A stretch of DNA of 64,000 bases from Caballeronia peredens (GCA_001544595.2 FCOH02000009.1:172949-236948), one strand, 5' to 3'. Numbered from the stretch's first letter, positions 10,118 through 20,094 are shown. Notes: generated by a model not told the origin, from the sequence alone. A program made the numbers and translations.

Positions 10118-11152
10118 ATGATCGAAATAAACAACCTTTCGCAGCGTTTCGCGGGACCCCGGGGCTGGGTCGAAGCACTGCATAACGTCAATCTGACGAT
10201 CCCGGCCGGCGAAGTGTTCGGCATCATCGGGCGCAGCGGCGCGGGCAAGAGCACGCTGGTGCGCACCATCAATCTGCTGACGCGGCCGAGCGAAGGCAAC
10301 GTGATCGTCGACGGACGCGATCTCACGGCGCTTTCCCGCGACGAGCTACGCGCCGCGCGCCGCGACATCGGCATGATCTTTCAGCACTTCAACCTGCTGT
10401 CGTCGCGCACGGTCTACGGCAATGTCGCGCTGCCGCTCGAGCTTGCCGGCAAGAAGCGCGCGGAAATCGAAGCTGCCGTGCTACCGCTGCTCGATCTGGT
10501 CGGCCTGACGACGCACAAGGACAAATATCCCGCGCAGATCAGCGGCGGGCAGAAACAGCGCGTGGGCATCGCGCGGGCGCTCGCGAGCAAGCCGAAAGTG
10601 CTGCTCTCCGACGAAGCGACCTCCGCGCTCGATCCGGAAACCACGCGCGCCATTCTCGATCTGCTGCGCAAGATCAACCGCGAGCTCGGGCTCACGATCG
10701 TCCTGATCACGCATCAGATGGAAGTCATCAAGCAGGTGTGCGACCGCGTCGCGGTGCTCGAAGCGGGCCGCGTGGTGGAAGAGGGCAAGGTCGTCGATGT
10801 CTTCATGCAGCCGCATCACGAAGTCACGCGCGCGCTGATCGGCGATGTCATCGCGCACGAACTGCCGCCCGCGCTCAAGGCGCGCGTCACCGAGCGCCTG
10901 AAGACCGGCAGCGGTCATTTGCTGCGGCTCGCGTTCACCGGCTCGGGCGTCGATCAGCCCATTCTGTCCGAGACGATTCGCCGCTACGAACTCGATTTCA
11001 ACATCCTGCATGGCCAGATCGACGAGATTCAGGGCCAGGCTTTCGGTTCTCTCGCGGTGCTCGCGGGCGGGCAACCGGTGAAGGTCGCCGAGGCGATCGC
11101 TTATTTGCGCACGCAAGGTGTCGTGGTGGAGGAGTTGTCTCATGTTGAGTGA
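10118..11152 (+). CDS. metN: Methionine ABC transporter ATP-binding protein
   Basis: The 344-residue protein has an ABC ATPase domain (Walker [10 protein letters not shown], signature SGGQKQR, Walker [13 protein letters not shown]) and a C-terminal NIL domain (about residues 260-340), which senses methionine and is diagnostic of MetN. It powers D/L-methionine uptake with MetI and MetQ. It overlaps metI by 11 bases, giving coupled translation. No S-box or other riboswitch is evident upstream. Confidence 0.94.
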   Translation: MIEINNLSQRFAGPRGWVEALHNVNLTIPAGEVFGIIGRSGAGKSTLVRTINLLTRPSEGNVIVDGRDLTALSRDELRAARRDIGMIFQHFNLLSSRTVYGNVALPLELAGKKRAEIEAAVLPLLDLVGLTTHKDKYPAQISGGQKQRVGIARALASKPKVLLSDEATSALDPETTRAILDLLRKINRELGLTIVLITHQMEVIKQVCDRVAVLEAGRVVEEGKVVDVFMQPHHEVTRALIGDVIAHELPPALKARVTERLKTGSGHLLRLAFTGSGVDQPILSETIRRYELDFNILHGQIDEIQGQAFGSLAVLAGGQPVKVAEAIAYLRTQGVVVEELSHVE

Positions 11153-11795
11153 AATGTTCGACATGTTCGTGCAGTCGTTCTGGGAAACGCTGGTCATGGT
11201 CGGCATCTCGGGACTCGTCGGCGCGGCGCTCGGCCTGCCGCTCGGCGTACTGCTCTATCTGACCGACCGCGACAGCGTGCTGCAGAACCTCGGCGTGAAT
11301 CGCGTGCTCGGCGGCGTCGTGAATGCGGTGCGCTCGACGCCCTTCATCATTCTTCTCGTCGCGGTGATTCCGTTCACGCGGTTGGTCGTCGGCTCGTCGA
11401 TCGGCACGGCGGCCGCCGTCGTGCCGTTGACCATCGCGGCGGCGCCGTTCGTCGCGCGTCTGGTCGAAACCGCGCTGCGCGAAGTGGATCGCGGCCTCAT
11501 CGAAGCCGCGCAGGCGATGGGCGCGACCACGAGCCAGATCGTCTTCAAGGTGCTGCTGCCCGAGTCGCTGCCGGGCGTCGTCGCGGGGCTCACGATCACC
11601 TTCGTGTCGCTCGTCGGCTATTCGGCGATGGCGGGCGCGATCGGCGGCGGCGGTCTCGGCGATCTCGGCATCCGCTACGGCTATCAACGCTTCCTGCCGG
11701 AAGTGATGCTGACGGTCGTCGTCATCCTGATCGTGTTCGTGCAGCTCGTGCAGTCGTTCGGCGACTGGCTCGTGCGGCGACTGAGTCACAAATAA
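11142..11795 (+). CDS. metI: Methionine ABC transporter permease
   Basis: The start at 11142 overlaps the end of metN and gives 217 residues with five hydrophobic segments. The EAA coupling loop is seen as [20 protein letters not shown], which docks on MetN. The length equals that of E. coli MetI (217). It forms the inner-membrane channel of the methionine importer. Confidence 0.94.
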   Translation: MLSEMFDMFVQSFWETLVMVGISGLVGAALGLPLGVLLYLTDRDSVLQNLGVNRVLGGVVNAVRSTPFIILLVAVIPFTRLVVGSSIGTAAAVVPLTIAAAPFVARLVETALREVDRGLIEAAQAMGATTSQIVFKVLLPESLPGVVAGLTITFVSLVGYSAMAGAIGGGGLGDLGIRYGYQRFLPEVMLTVVVILIVFVQLVQSFGDWLVRRLSHK

Positions 11796-11819
11796 TTCAT
11801 CGATAAACAAAGGCCTGTC

Positions 11820-12614
11820 ATGCAACGTCGATTCATTCTGAAGTTCGCCGCCGCGCTCCTGAGCGCAACGCTGTTCAACGGAGCCGCGCACGCCGACGAG
11901 GCGATCAAGCTCGGCGTCACGGGCGGCCCGCACGCGCAGATCATGGAAGTGGTGAAGCAGGTCGCCGCGAAGAACGGCCTGAAGATCACGGTCGTCGAGT
12001 TCTCCGATTACGTGCAGCCGAACGCCGCGCTCGCCGCCGGCGATCTCGATGCGAACAGCTATCAGCATTTGCCGTATCTCGAGGCGCAGGTGAAGGATCG
12101 CGGCTACAAGCTCGTGAAGGTCGCCGACACGGTGACGTTCCCGATGGGCATCTACTCGAAGAAGCTGAAGTCGCTCGCGGCGCTCGGCAACGGCGCGCGC
12201 ATCGCGGTGCCGAACGATCCGACCAACGGCGGACGCGCGCTGCTGCTCCTGCAGAAGCAAGGCCTGATCAAGCTGCGCGCGGATGCGGGACTGAAGGCGA
12301 CGCCGCTCGATATCGTCGAGAACCCGAAGAAGCTGAAGATCGTCGAACTCGACGCCGCGCAAATTCCGCGCTCGCTCGACGACGTCGATGTCGCCGCCAT
12401 CAACACCAATTTCGCGATGGAAGCGGGCCTGAAGCCGAAATCGGACGCGATCGCGATTGAGGATCCGCGCGGTCCGTACGTGAACATCATCGCGATCCGC
12501 GCCGCCGACAAGGACAAGCCGTGGGTCGCCAAGCTGGTGGCGGCGTATCACTCGCCGGAGGTGAAGCAGTTCGTCGAAGGCAAGTACGCCGGCGCGGTGA
12601 TCACGGCCTGGTGA
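11820..12614 (+). CDS. metQ: Methionine-binding periplasmic protein (MetQ/NlpA family)
   Basis: The 264-residue protein starts with a signal peptide (hydrophobic core, cleavage about AHA-DEA at residue 26) followed by the NlpA lipoprotein-family fold (KLGVTGGPHAQIMEVV, PNDPTNGGRALLLLQ). It delivers methionine to MetNI. Unlike E. coli MetQ, there is no lipobox cysteine at the cleavage site, so it should be a soluble periplasmic protein rather than a lipoprotein. It closes the metNIQ operon. Confidence 0.93.
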   Translation: MQRRFILKFAAALLSATLFNGAAHADEAIKLGVTGGPHAQIMEVVKQVAAKNGLKITVVEFSDYVQPNAALAAGDLDANSYQHLPYLEAQVKDRGYKLVKVADTVTFPMGIYSKKLKSLAALGNGARIAVPNDPTNGGRALLLLQKQGLIKLRADAGLKATPLDIVENPKKLKIVELDAAQIPRSLDDVDVAAINTNFAMEAGLKPKSDAIAIEDPRGPYVNIIAIRAADKDKPWVAKLVAAYHSPEVKQFVEGKYAGAVITAW

Positions 12615-12665
12615 TGGTGACGAGCGCCCGCCACGGCCGAATTCGGGTTTTCGTGGATAGAAATA

Positions 12666-12677
12666 GAACGATCGTTC
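12666..12677. promoter_or_regulatory. Perfect 12-bp palindrome, TetR-type operator candidate
   Basis: GAACGATCGTTC is a perfect palindrome in an AT-rich stretch between metQ and etfB, about 78 bases before a TATAAT hexamer. Sequences of this form are common TetR-family operators, including those of fatty-acid-responsive repressors. The regulator is not encoded in the neighbourhood. Confidence 0.5.
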
Positions 12678-12754
12678 GATAAAATTAGGCCATTACCTAT
12701 TGCACGACGACCCGACCTACCCGATTGGTGAGGGGCGAGCTGGCGCGTCACTCG

Positions 12755-12760
12755 TATAAT
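12755..12760 (+). promoter_or_regulatory. -10 hexamer of the etfBA promoter
   Basis: TATAAT lies 40 bases before the etfB start. No good -35 hexamer is found at normal spacing, which fits an activator-dependent or weak promoter. Confidence 0.5.
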
Positions 12761-12799
12761 GACGCTGGGTTGACGTAATCGTAACTTTGGAGCGTGTGC

Positions 12800-13549
12800 A
12801 TGAAAATTCTGGTGCCAGTCAAGCGCGTGGTCGACTACAACGTGAAGGTTCGTGTGAAATCGGACAACACGGGTGTCGATATCGCCAACGTGAAGATGTC
12901 GATGAACCCGTTCGACGAAATCGCCGTGGAAGAGGCGGTGCGTCTGAGGGAAGCGGGTGTTGCGACGGAAGTGATCGCCGTGTCGTGCGGCGTGACGCAA
13001 TGTCAGGAAACGCTGCGCACGGCGCTGGCGATCGGCGCGGATCGTGCGATTCTCGTCGAATCCGCAGACGATTTGCAGCCGCTGGCCGTCGCCAAGATTC
13101 TCAGGGCGCTGGTCGATCAGGAAAAGCCTGAACTCGTGATTCTGGGCAAGCAGGCCATCGACGACGATTCGAACCAGACCGGTCAGATGCTCGCCGCGCT
13201 GGCGGGTCTGCCGCAGGCGACTTTTGCATCGAAGGTCGTGGTCGCGGATGGCCGCGCCACCGTGTCGCGCGAAGTCGATGGCGGCGCGGAAACGCTGTCG
13301 CTCAAGCTGCCGGCTGTGATCACCACCGATCTGCGCCTGAACGAGCCGCGCTACGTGACGCTGCCGAACATCATGAAGGCGAAAAAGAAGCCGCTGACAA
13401 CCGTTAAGCCCGCCGATCTGGGCGTCGATGTCGCGCCGCGCCTGAAGACGCTGAAGGTCGTCGAGCCGCCCAAGCGCAGCGCCGGCATCATGGTGCCGGA
13501 CGTGAAGACGCTGGTCGAGAAGCTCAAGACCGAAGCCAAGGTGCTGTAA
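12800..13549 (+). CDS. etfB: Electron transfer flavoprotein beta subunit
   Basis: The ATG at 12800 gives 249 residues, the usual length. The N-terminus ([17 protein letters not shown]), the AMP-binding region ([19 protein letters not shown]) and the C-terminal arm that embraces the alpha subunit are all recognisable. EtfAB accepts electrons from acyl-CoA dehydrogenases and passes them to ETF-ubiquinone oxidoreductase. It is followed by etfA after 15 bases and then by an acyl-CoA dehydrogenase, its likely electron donor. Confidence 0.95.
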   Translation: MKILVPVKRVVDYNVKVRVKSDNTGVDIANVKMSMNPFDEIAVEEAVRLREAGVATEVIAVSCGVTQCQETLRTALAIGADRAILVESADDLQPLAVAKILRALVDQEKPELVILGKQAIDDDSNQTGQMLAALAGLPQATFASKVVVADGRATVSREVDGGAETLSLKLPAVITTDLRLNEPRYVTLPNIMKAKKKPLTTVKPADLGVDVAPRLKTLKVVEPPKRSAGIMVPDVKTLVEKLKTEAKVL

Positions 13550-13564
13550 AGGAGACGCGAGAAA

Positions 13565-14500
13565 ATGACGATTCTGGTAATTGCGGAACACGACAACGCG
13601 TCGATCAAGGCATCGACGCTGAACACGGTGGCAGCCGCCACGAAGATCGGCGGCGACGTGCACGTGCTCGTCGCGGGTTCGAACGCGCAGGGCGCGGCGG
13701 ACAAGGCCGCGAAGATCGCGGGCGTATCGAAAGTGCTGCTGGCCGATGCGCCTCAGCTTGCCGAAGGGCTCGCCGAAAACGTCGAAGCGACGGTGCTGAA
13801 CATCGCGAAGGACTATTCGCACATTCTGGCGCCGGCCACCGCGTACGGTAAGAACATCGCGCCGCGTATCGCCGCGCATCTCGATGTCGCGCAAATCAGC
13901 GACATCACCGCCGTCGACAGCGCCGACACGTTCGAGCGCCCGATCTACGCGGGCAACGCGATTGCGACGGTGCAATCGAGCGATCCGATCAAGGTGATCA
14001 CCGTGCGTTCGACCGGCTTCGATCCGGTCGCGGCGGACGGCGGCAGCGCGGCGGTCGAAAAGATCGAAGCGGCAGCCGACGCCGGCATCTCGCAGTTCGT
14101 GAGCCGCGAAGTCACGAAGCTGGATCGTCCGGAACTGACGAGCGCGAGCATCATCGTGTCGGGCGGACGGGGTCTTGGCAGCGGCGAGAACTACACGAAG
14201 ACGCTGGAGCCGCTCGCCGACAAGCTGGGCGCGGCGCTGGGCGCATCGCGTGCGGCGGTCGACGCGGGTTACGTGCCGAACGACTTTCAAGTGGGTCAGA
14301 CGGGCAAGATCGTCGCGCCGCAACTGTATGTGGCGGTCGGCATTTCGGGCGCGATCCAGCATCTGGCCGGCATGAAGGACTCGAAGGTCATCGTCGCGAT
14401 CAACAAGGACGCCGAAGCGCCGATCTTCAGCGTGGCCGATTACGGTCTCGTCGGCGATCTGTTTGCGGTCGTGCCTGAACTGGTGAAAGAGCTCGGCTGA
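13565..14500 (+). CDS. etfA: Electron transfer flavoprotein alpha subunit
   Basis: The 311-residue subunit carries the FAD-binding C-terminal signature ([20 protein letters not shown]) and the conserved [12 protein letters not shown] block. Together with EtfB it forms the soluble FAD/AMP heterodimer. The start codon is preceded by a GGAGA ribosome-binding site, 15 bases after etfB. A strong terminator follows within 70 bases. Confidence 0.95.
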   Translation: MTILVIAEHDNASIKASTLNTVAAATKIGGDVHVLVAGSNAQGAADKAAKIAGVSKVLLADAPQLAEGLAENVEATVLNIAKDYSHILAPATAYGKNIAPRIAAHLDVAQISDITAVDSADTFERPIYAGNAIATVQSSDPIKVITVRSTGFDPVAADGGSAAVEKIEAAADAGISQFVSREVTKLDRPELTSASIIVSGGRGLGSGENYTKTLEPLADKLGAALGASRAAVDAGYVPNDFQVGQTGKIVAPQLYVAVGISGAIQHLAGMKDSKVIVAINKDAEAPIFSVADYGLVGDLFAVVPELVKELG

Positions 14501-14538
14501 AGCCGTACCGTGTAAAACGCACTCGCCATAACAAGAAG

Positions 14539-14569
14539 AAGGGCGCGACGAACGTTGCGCCCTTTTTTT
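14539..14569 (+). terminator. Rho-independent terminator after etfA
   Basis: GGGCGC(GA) pairs with (GTT)GCGCCC around a short loop and is followed by seven T residues. It lies 31 bases before the acyl-CoA dehydrogenase start, so that gene may be transcribed partly by readthrough. Confidence 0.85.
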
Positions 14570-14599
14570 CGGCCATCTGATGTGAGAGGAGACAAGACA

Positions 14600-16390
14600 A
14601 TGAGCTATCACGCCCCGGTCAAGGACATGCTGTTCGTGATGAAGGAGCTGGCCGATATCGACAGCATCGCCGCGCTGCCCGGTCACGAGGACGCGGGCTT
14701 CGACACGGCGCAGGCCGTCGTCGAGGAAGCGGCGCGCTTTTGCGGCGAAGTCATCGCGCCGCTGAATGTGGCGGGCGACCGCACACCGAGCGCGTGGGCG
14801 AACGGCGAAGTCACGACGACGCCCGGCTTCAAGGACGCGTTCCGCCAGTTCGCCGAAGGCGGCTGGCAAGGCGTCGTGCATCCGGCGGAATTCGGCGGGC
14901 AGGGGTTGCCGAAGCTCGTCGCGACGCCGTGCATCGAAATACTCAATTCGGCGAATCTCTCGTTCGCGCTGTGCCCGCTGCTCACCGACGGCGCAATCGA
15001 AGCGCTGCTCACCGCGGGCAGCGACGCGCAGAAGGCGCGCTATCTGCCGAAGTTCATCTCGGGCGAATGGACCGGCACGATGAACCTGACCGAGCCGCAG
15101 GCCGGCTCCGATCTCGCGCTCGTGCGCACGCGCGCCGAGCCGCAGAGCGACGGCACGTACAAGCTTTTCGGCACGAAGATCTTCATCACGTACGGCGAGC
15201 ACGACATGGCGAAGAACATCGTGCATCTGGTGCTCGCGCGCACGCCTGACGCGCCCGAAGGCGTAAAGGGCATTTCGCTGTTCCTGGTGCCGAAGTTTCT
15301 GGTCGGCGACGACGGCTCGCTCGGCGCGCGCAACGACGTGCATTGCGTGTCGATCGAACACAAGCTCGGCATCAAGGCGAGCCCGACGGCCGTGCTGCAA
15401 TACGGCGATCACGGCGGCGCGACGGGCTATCTGATCGGCGAGGAGAATCGCGGGCTCGAATACATGTTCATCATGATGAACGCGGCGCGGTTCGCGGTCG
15501 GCATGCAGGGCGTCGCGATCGCCGAGCGCGCCTATCAGCAGGCAGTCGCGTATGCGAAGGAGCGCGTGCAGAGCCGGCCCGTCGACGGCAGCGCGAAGGA
15601 ACCGGTCACGATCATCCATCATCCCGACGTGCGGCGCATGCTCGCGACGATGCGTGCCTACACCGAAGGCGCTCGCGCGCTCGGGTATGTCGCGGCGGCG
15701 CACAGCGATCTCGCGCACGCTCATCCGGACGCGGACGCGCGCAAGAGCCATCAGGCGATCTACGAATATCTCGTGCCGATCGTGAAGGGCTTCAGCACGG
15801 AAATGTCCGTCGATGTCGCGAGCCTCGGCGTGCAGGTGCACGGCGGCATGGGCTTCATCGAGGAAACGGGCGCGGCGCAGCATTATCGCGATGCCCGCAT
15901 TTTGCCGATCTACGAAGGCACGACGGCGATTCAGGCGAACGACCTCATCGGCCGCAAGACGGTGCGCGACGGCGGCGCGACGGCGCAGGCGCTGCTCGCG
16001 CAGATCGATCAGACCATCGCGGCGCTCGCGGATACCGACGGTCAGCCGTTCAAGTCGATGCATCGTCATCTGAGCGCGGCGAGTCTGTCGCTGGCGCGCT
16101 CGGTCGAGTTCGTCGTCGCGAAGTTCAAGAGCGATCCGAACGCGGTATTCGCGAGCAGCGTGCCGTATCTGCGGCTCGCGGGCATCGTGCTGTGCGGCTG
16201 GCAGATGGCGCGCGCGATGCTGGTCTCTCACGCCAGTCGCGCGGAAGACGAGCGCTTCCATTCGGCGAAAATCGCGACGGCGCAGTTCTTCGCGGAACAT
16301 ATCCTGTCGCAGGCGCCGGGCATCGAAGCGTCGATCGTCAGTGCGAACGGCGCGCAAGGCGTGCTCGCGCTGAGCGAAGATCAGTTCTAA
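14600..16390 (+). CDS. Acyl-CoA dehydrogenase (DmdC-like, C-terminally extended)
   Basis: The start at 14600 follows a GAGGAGA ribosome-binding site. The 596-residue product is longer than classical acyl-CoA dehydrogenases (about 380-400) and matches the group with an extra C-terminal helical domain, like 3-methylmercaptopropionyl-CoA dehydrogenase and related enzymes. Flavin-contact block NLTEPQAGSDL and the C-terminal HGGMGFIEETG and YEGTTAIQANDL motifs are clear. It probably oxidises an acyl-CoA and donates electrons to the EtfAB pair encoded just upstream. The substrate cannot be read from the sequence. Confidence 0.9.
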   Translation: MSYHAPVKDMLFVMKELADIDSIAALPGHEDAGFDTAQAVVEEAARFCGEVIAPLNVAGDRTPSAWANGEVTTTPGFKDAFRQFAEGGWQGVVHPAEFGGQGLPKLVATPCIEILNSANLSFALCPLLTDGAIEALLTAGSDAQKARYLPKFISGEWTGTMNLTEPQAGSDLALVRTRAEPQSDGTYKLFGTKIFITYGEHDMAKNIVHLVLARTPDAPEGVKGISLFLVPKFLVGDDGSLGARNDVHCVSIEHKLGIKASPTAVLQYGDHGGATGYLIGEENRGLEYMFIMMNAARFAVGMQGVAIAERAYQQAVAYAKERVQSRPVDGSAKEPVTIIHHPDVRRMLATMRAYTEGARALGYVAAAHSDLAHAHPDADARKSHQAIYEYLVPIVKGFSTEMSVDVASLGVQVHGGMGFIEETGAAQHYRDARILPIYEGTTAIQANDLIGRKTVRDGGATAQALLAQIDQTIAALADTDGQPFKSMHRHLSAASLSLARSVEFVVAKFKSDPNAVFASSVPYLRLAGIVLCGWQMARAMLVSHASRAEDERFHSAKIATAQFFAEHILSQAPGIEASIVSANGAQGVLALSEDQF

Positions 16391-16426
16391 AAAGAACAAA
16401 GGCGCCGCGAGGCGCCTTTGTCTTTC
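16391..16426. terminator. Terminator between convergent acyl-CoA dehydrogenase and dadA
   Basis: GGCGCC-gcga-GGCGCC forms a stem extended by flanking AAAG/CTTT pairs, with an A-rich left side and T-rich right side. It can act on both converging units. Confidence 0.75.
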
Positions 16427-16441
16427 ACGCGATGACGGCAA

Positions 16442-17734
16442 TCACGCGTTCGCGTATCCCGGACGCGTCTTCACGCCCACGTCGCCGAAGTAGCGATGCA
16501 CCGACAGATCGTCGGCGCGGATCGCAGGCTGCTTGCCCGACATCAGATCGGCGAGCAACTGGCCCGAGCCGCACGACATCGTCCAGCCGAGCGTGCCGTG
16601 ACCCGTGTTGAGGAACAGATTCGGCACCGGCGTGCGGCCGACGATAGGCGTGCCGTCCGGCGTCATCGGGCGCAGGCCGGTCCAGAACGTGGCGCTCGCG
16701 GTGTCGCCGCCGCCCGGGAACAGGTCGTTCACGCACATTTCGAGCGTTTCGCGGCGCGCCTGCTTCAACGTCTTGTCATAGCCGACGATTTCCGCCATGC
16801 CGCCCACGCGAATGCGATCGTCGAAGCGCGTGATCGCGATCTTGTACGTTTCGTCGAGAACGGTCGACACCGGCGCGCGATTCGCATCGACGATCGGTGC
16901 GGTGATCGAGTAGCCCTTCAGCGGATAAACCGGAATCTTGACGAGATCGCCCAGCAGCTTCGGCGAATACGAACCAAGCGCGACGACATACGAATCCGCC
17001 TGCACGAACTCCTTGCCGCACTGCACGCCCGCGATGCGGCCGTTGCTGACGGCGAGCGCGTCGATGGACATGTTGTAGCGGAACTTGACGCCGAGCGCTT
17101 CGGCCATCGCGGCGAGGCGCGTGGTGAACATCTGGCAGTCGCCGGTTTCGTCGTTCGGCAGACGCAGGCCGCCCGTCAGCTTGTGCGACACGGCGGCGAG
17201 CGCGGGCTCGGCCTTCTTCAGCTCGTCGGCGGTCAGCAGTTCGAAGGGCACGTTCGCATCCTTCAGCACGGCGATATCCTTGCCCGCGCCGTCGAACTGC
17301 TGCTGCGTGCGGAACAGTTGCAGCGTGCCGCCCGTGCGGCCTTCGTAGTGGATGCCGGTGTCCGCGCGCAGCGCCTGCAGGCAGTCGCGGCTGTACTCGG
17401 CCAGACGCACCATACGGCCCTTGTTGACCGTGTAGCGATCCTGCGTGCAATTGCGCAGCATTTGCCACATCCATTGCAACTGGTTCATCGTGCCGTCGAG
17501 ACGGATGGCGAGCGGCGCGTGCTTTTCGAACATCCACTTCACGGCCTTGAGCGGCACGCCCGGTGCGGCCCACGGCGATGCGTAGCCCGGTGAGATCTGT
17601 CCTGCGTTGGCGAAACTCGTTTCGAGCGCGGGGCCGGCTTCGCGGTCGATGACCGTGACTTCGTGGCCGGCGCGAGCAAGGTAGTACGCGCTTGTGACGC
17701 CGACGACACCGCTTCCGAGAATGACGATTCGCAT
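16442..17734 (-). CDS. dadA: D-amino acid dehydrogenase small subunit
   Basis: The ATG at 17734 puts the FAD-binding Rossmann motif ([13 protein letters not shown]) at the very N-terminus and gives 430 residues, as expected for DadA. The conserved C-terminal block ending in [19 protein letters not shown] is present. The enzyme oxidatively deaminates D-amino acids, chiefly D-alanine, feeding electrons to the respiratory chain at the inner membrane. The divergent neighbour is an Lrp-family regulator, the classic dadR-dadA arrangement. Confidence 0.93.
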   Translation of the reverse strand: MRIVILGSGVVGVTSAYYLARAGHEVTVIDREAGPALETSFANAGQISPGYASPWAAPGVPLKAVKWMFEKHAPLAIRLDGTMNQLQWMWQMLRNCTQDRYTVNKGRMVRLAEYSRDCLQALRADTGIHYEGRTGGTLQLFRTQQQFDGAGKDIAVLKDANVPFELLTADELKKAEPALAAVSHKLTGGLRLPNDETGDCQMFTTRLAAMAEALGVKFRYNMSIDALAVSNGRIAGVQCGKEFVQADSYVVALGSYSPKLLGDLVKIPVYPLKGYSITAPIVDANRAPVSTVLDETYKIAITRFDDRIRVGGMAEIVGYDKTLKQARRETLEMCVNDLFPGGGDTASATFWTGLRPMTPDGTPIVGRTPVPNLFLNTGHGTLGWTMSCGSGQLLADLMSGKQPAIRADDLSVHRYFGDVGVKTRPGYANA

Positions 17735-17823
17735 GTGATCTCCATCGAAAATTCGAGAAACCTCCGCGTCTTTCACCTGAGAAGCGCCCGAAAAGTCGAT
17801 CGAGCCGGTCAACGGAAGTTCGT

Positions 17824-17845
17824 ATAGTGTTATCGCCTATACTAT
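17824..17845. promoter_or_regulatory. Inverted repeat between dadA and the Lrp-type gene
   Basis: ATAGT and ACTAT arms separated by 12 bases lie in the AT-rich divergent intergenic region (17735-17898). Lrp-family regulators bind degenerate AT-rich palindromes, so this is a plausible operator, but the arms are short. Confidence 0.35.
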
Positions 17846-17898
17846 GGATGTTGAGGCAGTTTTAGTTATTGTATTTGTGGGATTTTCAGGAAAAACAA

Positions 17899-18387
17899 AT
17901 GCGAACACAGCGAAATCCGGTCCGCGCGCTCGACAAACTCGATCACAAGATCCTGAACATCCTTCAGGAGGACGGCCGCATCGCGATGAAGGATCTGGCC
18001 GAGCGCGTCGGATTGTCGGTGACGCCTTGTATCGAGCGGGTGAAGCGCATGGAGCGCGACGGCGTCATCACCGGTTACTACGCGCGCGTGAACCCGACCG
18101 AACTGGGCGCGGCGCTGCTCGTGTTCGTCGAGATCACGCTCGATCACAAGAGCGGCAACATGTTCGAGCAGTTCCGGCGCGAAGTGCAGAAGATCCCGGA
18201 AGTGCTCGAATGCCACCTCGTCTCGGGCGATTTCGACTATCTGATCAAGGCGCGCATCGGCGAGATGGCGGATTACCGGAAGCTGCTCGGCGACATCCTC
18301 CTGCAGTTGCCGGGCGCGGTGCAGTCGAAAAGCTATGTGGTGATGGAAGAGATCAAGGAGACGCTGAGGATTTTCGTCGAGGTGTGA
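17899..18387 (+). CDS. Lrp/AsnC-family transcriptional regulator, likely dadA activator
   Basis: The ATG at 17899 gives the normal 162-residue length. An N-terminal winged helix-turn-helix (LDKLDHKILNILQEDGRIAM then LAERVGLSVTPCIERVKRME) is followed by an AsnC/RAM ligand-binding domain (residues about 75-155). It is divergent from dadA, as DadR/AlaR is in other proteobacteria, so sensing of alanine and control of D-amino acid catabolism are likely though inferred from context. Confidence 0.9.
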   Translation: MRTQRNPVRALDKLDHKILNILQEDGRIAMKDLAERVGLSVTPCIERVKRMERDGVITGYYARVNPTELGAALLVFVEITLDHKSGNMFEQFRREVQKIPEVLECHLVSGDFDYLIKARIGEMADYRKLLGDILLQLPGAVQSKSYVVMEEIKETLRIFVEV

Positions 18388-18411
18388 TTTCTCCTTGCGA
18401 TGAAGGCTCAA

Positions 18412-18431
18412 TACTGTATATTTATACAGTA
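18412..18431. promoter_or_regulatory. LexA (SOS) box upstream of the radical-SAM gene
   Basis: The 20 bases TACTGTATATTTATACAGTA match the E. coli LexA consensus (CTGT-N8-ACAG with TA-rich centre) and form an almost perfect palindrome. It lies 23 bases before the ATG of the PA0069-family gene. The Pseudomonas aeruginosa homologue is, from published work as I recall it, a LexA-regulon member. Confidence 0.88.
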
Positions 18432-18453
18432 TTGATTGCCGGATTTTTTCGCA

Positions 18454-19587
18454 ATGCCATCGCCCGACCGTGAGTATCCCGTTGCGCCGCCCGCGCCGCT
18501 GAAAGGCCGCGGCGCGGTCTCGAACCTGCAGGGGCGCTACGAAAAGGACGAGCGCGAACGCATCGACGACGGCTGGCAGCACATCGCCGCTCAGGACGAA
18601 GACGAGGCCGCGCCGCCCTTGCGCACACAGGTGTTCGACGAGCGCGCGAAGAGCATCCTGACGCGTAACAGTTCGCCGGACATTCCGTTTTCCGTATCGC
18701 TCAATCCGTATCGCGGCTGCGAGCACGGCTGCATCTATTGCTTCGCGCGGCCGACGCACAGTTATCTCGGTCTTTCGCCGGGACTGGATTTCGAGAGCCG
18801 CATCTACGCGAAGATCAACGCGCCAGAACTGCTCGCGCGTGAACTGGCGAAAGCGAATTACGAACCGGAACCAATCGCGCTCGGTGTCAATACGGACGCG
18901 TATCAACCCGTCGAGCGCGATCTTCAGATCACGCGGCGCGTGATTCAGGTCATGCACGACTGCGGCCAGCCGTTCGCGGCAATCACCAAGAACTCGCTGA
19001 TCGAACGCGACATCGACCTGCTCGCGCCGATGGCGGAGCGCGGGCAGTTCATGGCAGCCATCACCGTCACCACGCTCGATGCGGACATCGCGCGCACGCT
19101 CGAACCGCGCGCCGCGACGCCGGCGCGGCGTCTGCGCACCATCCGCACGCTGGCCGAGGCGGGCATTCCGGTGGGCGTGAGCATCGCGCCGGTCATTCCG
19201 TTCGTCACCGAGCAGGATATGGAGCGCGTGCTGGAAGCGTGCGCCGAGGCGGGCGCGTCGAGTGCGAGCTATATCGTGTTGCGTCTGCCGTGGGAAGTGG
19301 CGCCGCTCTTCAAGGACTGGCTCGCCGCGCATTTTCCCGATCGCGCGGACCGCGTGATGAGCCGCGTGCGCGACATGCGCGGCGGCAAGGATTACGACTC
19401 GAACTTCGCCACGCGGATGAAAGGCGAGGGCCTTTGGGCGGACATGCTCAAGCAGCGCTTCCGGCAGGCGACCAAACGGCTCGGACTGAATGCGCGGCAG
19501 CGCGGCATCCTCGATATGTCCGAATTCCAGCGGCCCGCGAAGCCGGCAGCGCCTCCGCCGGCGAATCCGCAGCTCGACTTGTTCTGA
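18454..19587 (+). CDS. PA0069-family radical SAM protein
   Basis: I use the ATG at 18454, just downstream of the LexA box; a TTG at 18436 is the alternative. The 377-residue protein has the radical-SAM cluster motif CEHGCIYC near residue 88, with spacing Cx3Cx2C, within a TIM-barrel-like domain, and resembles spore-photoproduct-lyase-like Rv2578c/PA0069 proteins. The biochemical reaction is unknown. The strong SOS box suggests a role in the DNA-damage response, possibly repair of a nucleic-acid lesion. Confidence 0.88.
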   Translation: MPSPDREYPVAPPAPLKGRGAVSNLQGRYEKDERERIDDGWQHIAAQDEDEAAPPLRTQVFDERAKSILTRNSSPDIPFSVSLNPYRGCEHGCIYCFARPTHSYLGLSPGLDFESRIYAKINAPELLARELAKANYEPEPIALGVNTDAYQPVERDLQITRRVIQVMHDCGQPFAAITKNSLIERDIDLLAPMAERGQFMAAITVTTLDADIARTLEPRAATPARRLRTIRTLAEAGIPVGVSIAPVIPFVTEQDMERVLEACAEAGASSASYIVLRLPWEVAPLFKDWLAAHFPDRADRVMSRVRDMRGGKDYDSNFATRMKGEGLWADMLKQRFRQATKRLGLNARQRGILDMSEFQRPAKPAAPPPANPQLDLF

Positions 19588-19590
19588 GAT

Positions 19591-20094
19591 TTATTGCGAG
19601 ATCGTCTTCGCCGCTTCGACCTGGCTTTCGAAGTAGGTCTGGAAGGTGAGGGCGAGACCGGTCATCAGCAGAAAGGCGCCGATCAGCAGCGAAAAAATCA
19701 CGACGAAGATCACGGTCCAGCCCGAGCGGCTGCTGCGTCCCGTGTGGGCGTTGAATTGCGCGTCCCATTTGGTGTCGGGGCGCAGTCCGTAGACAAGGGC
19801 CGACAGAAACGCCGCGAGCAGCGAGATGGCGCCCGGGAACGCGAGCGCCCAGCCGAGCATCGATGCGCGCTCGGTTTCCTTGAGCAGCAGATAGCCGAAC
19901 GCGCCGAGCACGATGCCGACGATATGCGCCCAGCCGTACTTGTCGCGCAATCCATACAAATAGAAGCGATGCAGACCGATGTAGCCGAACAGGAACGCGA
20001 GCGCCGCGGTGAGCGTTTTCGAGCGGAAGTACGGCGGAACGTGCTTGCCGGCCGGCTGCGGGCCGGATTGCGTGGCGACGGACGAGGAAGTCAT
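19591..20094 (-). CDS. TM2-domain membrane protein
   Basis: The ATG at 20094 gives 167 residues. A TM2-domain pattern is seen (FLFGYIGLHRFYLYG followed by a second hydrophobic hairpin), and two further hydrophobic segments lie at about residues 85-105 and 130-155, so four membrane spans are likely. Function is unknown. It converges on the radical-SAM gene, leaving only 3 bases between the stops, and is divergent from rpsP. Confidence 0.75.
   Translation of the reverse strand: MTSSSVATQSGPQPAGKHVPPYFRSKTLTAALAFLFGYIGLHRFYLYGLRDKYGWAHIVGIVLGAFGYLLLKETERASMLGWALAFPGAISLLAAFLSALVYGLRPDTKWDAQFNAHTGRSSRSGWTVIFVVIFSLLIGAFLLMTGLALTFQTYFESQVEAAKTISQ

Noticed and set aside
12548..16441. A 1297-codon open frame on the minus strand
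   Set aside because: It lies opposite etfB, etfA and the acyl-CoA dehydrogenase, is rich in Arg/His/Asp as expected of antisense GC-rich frames, and matches no family. It is a shadow of the + strand genes.
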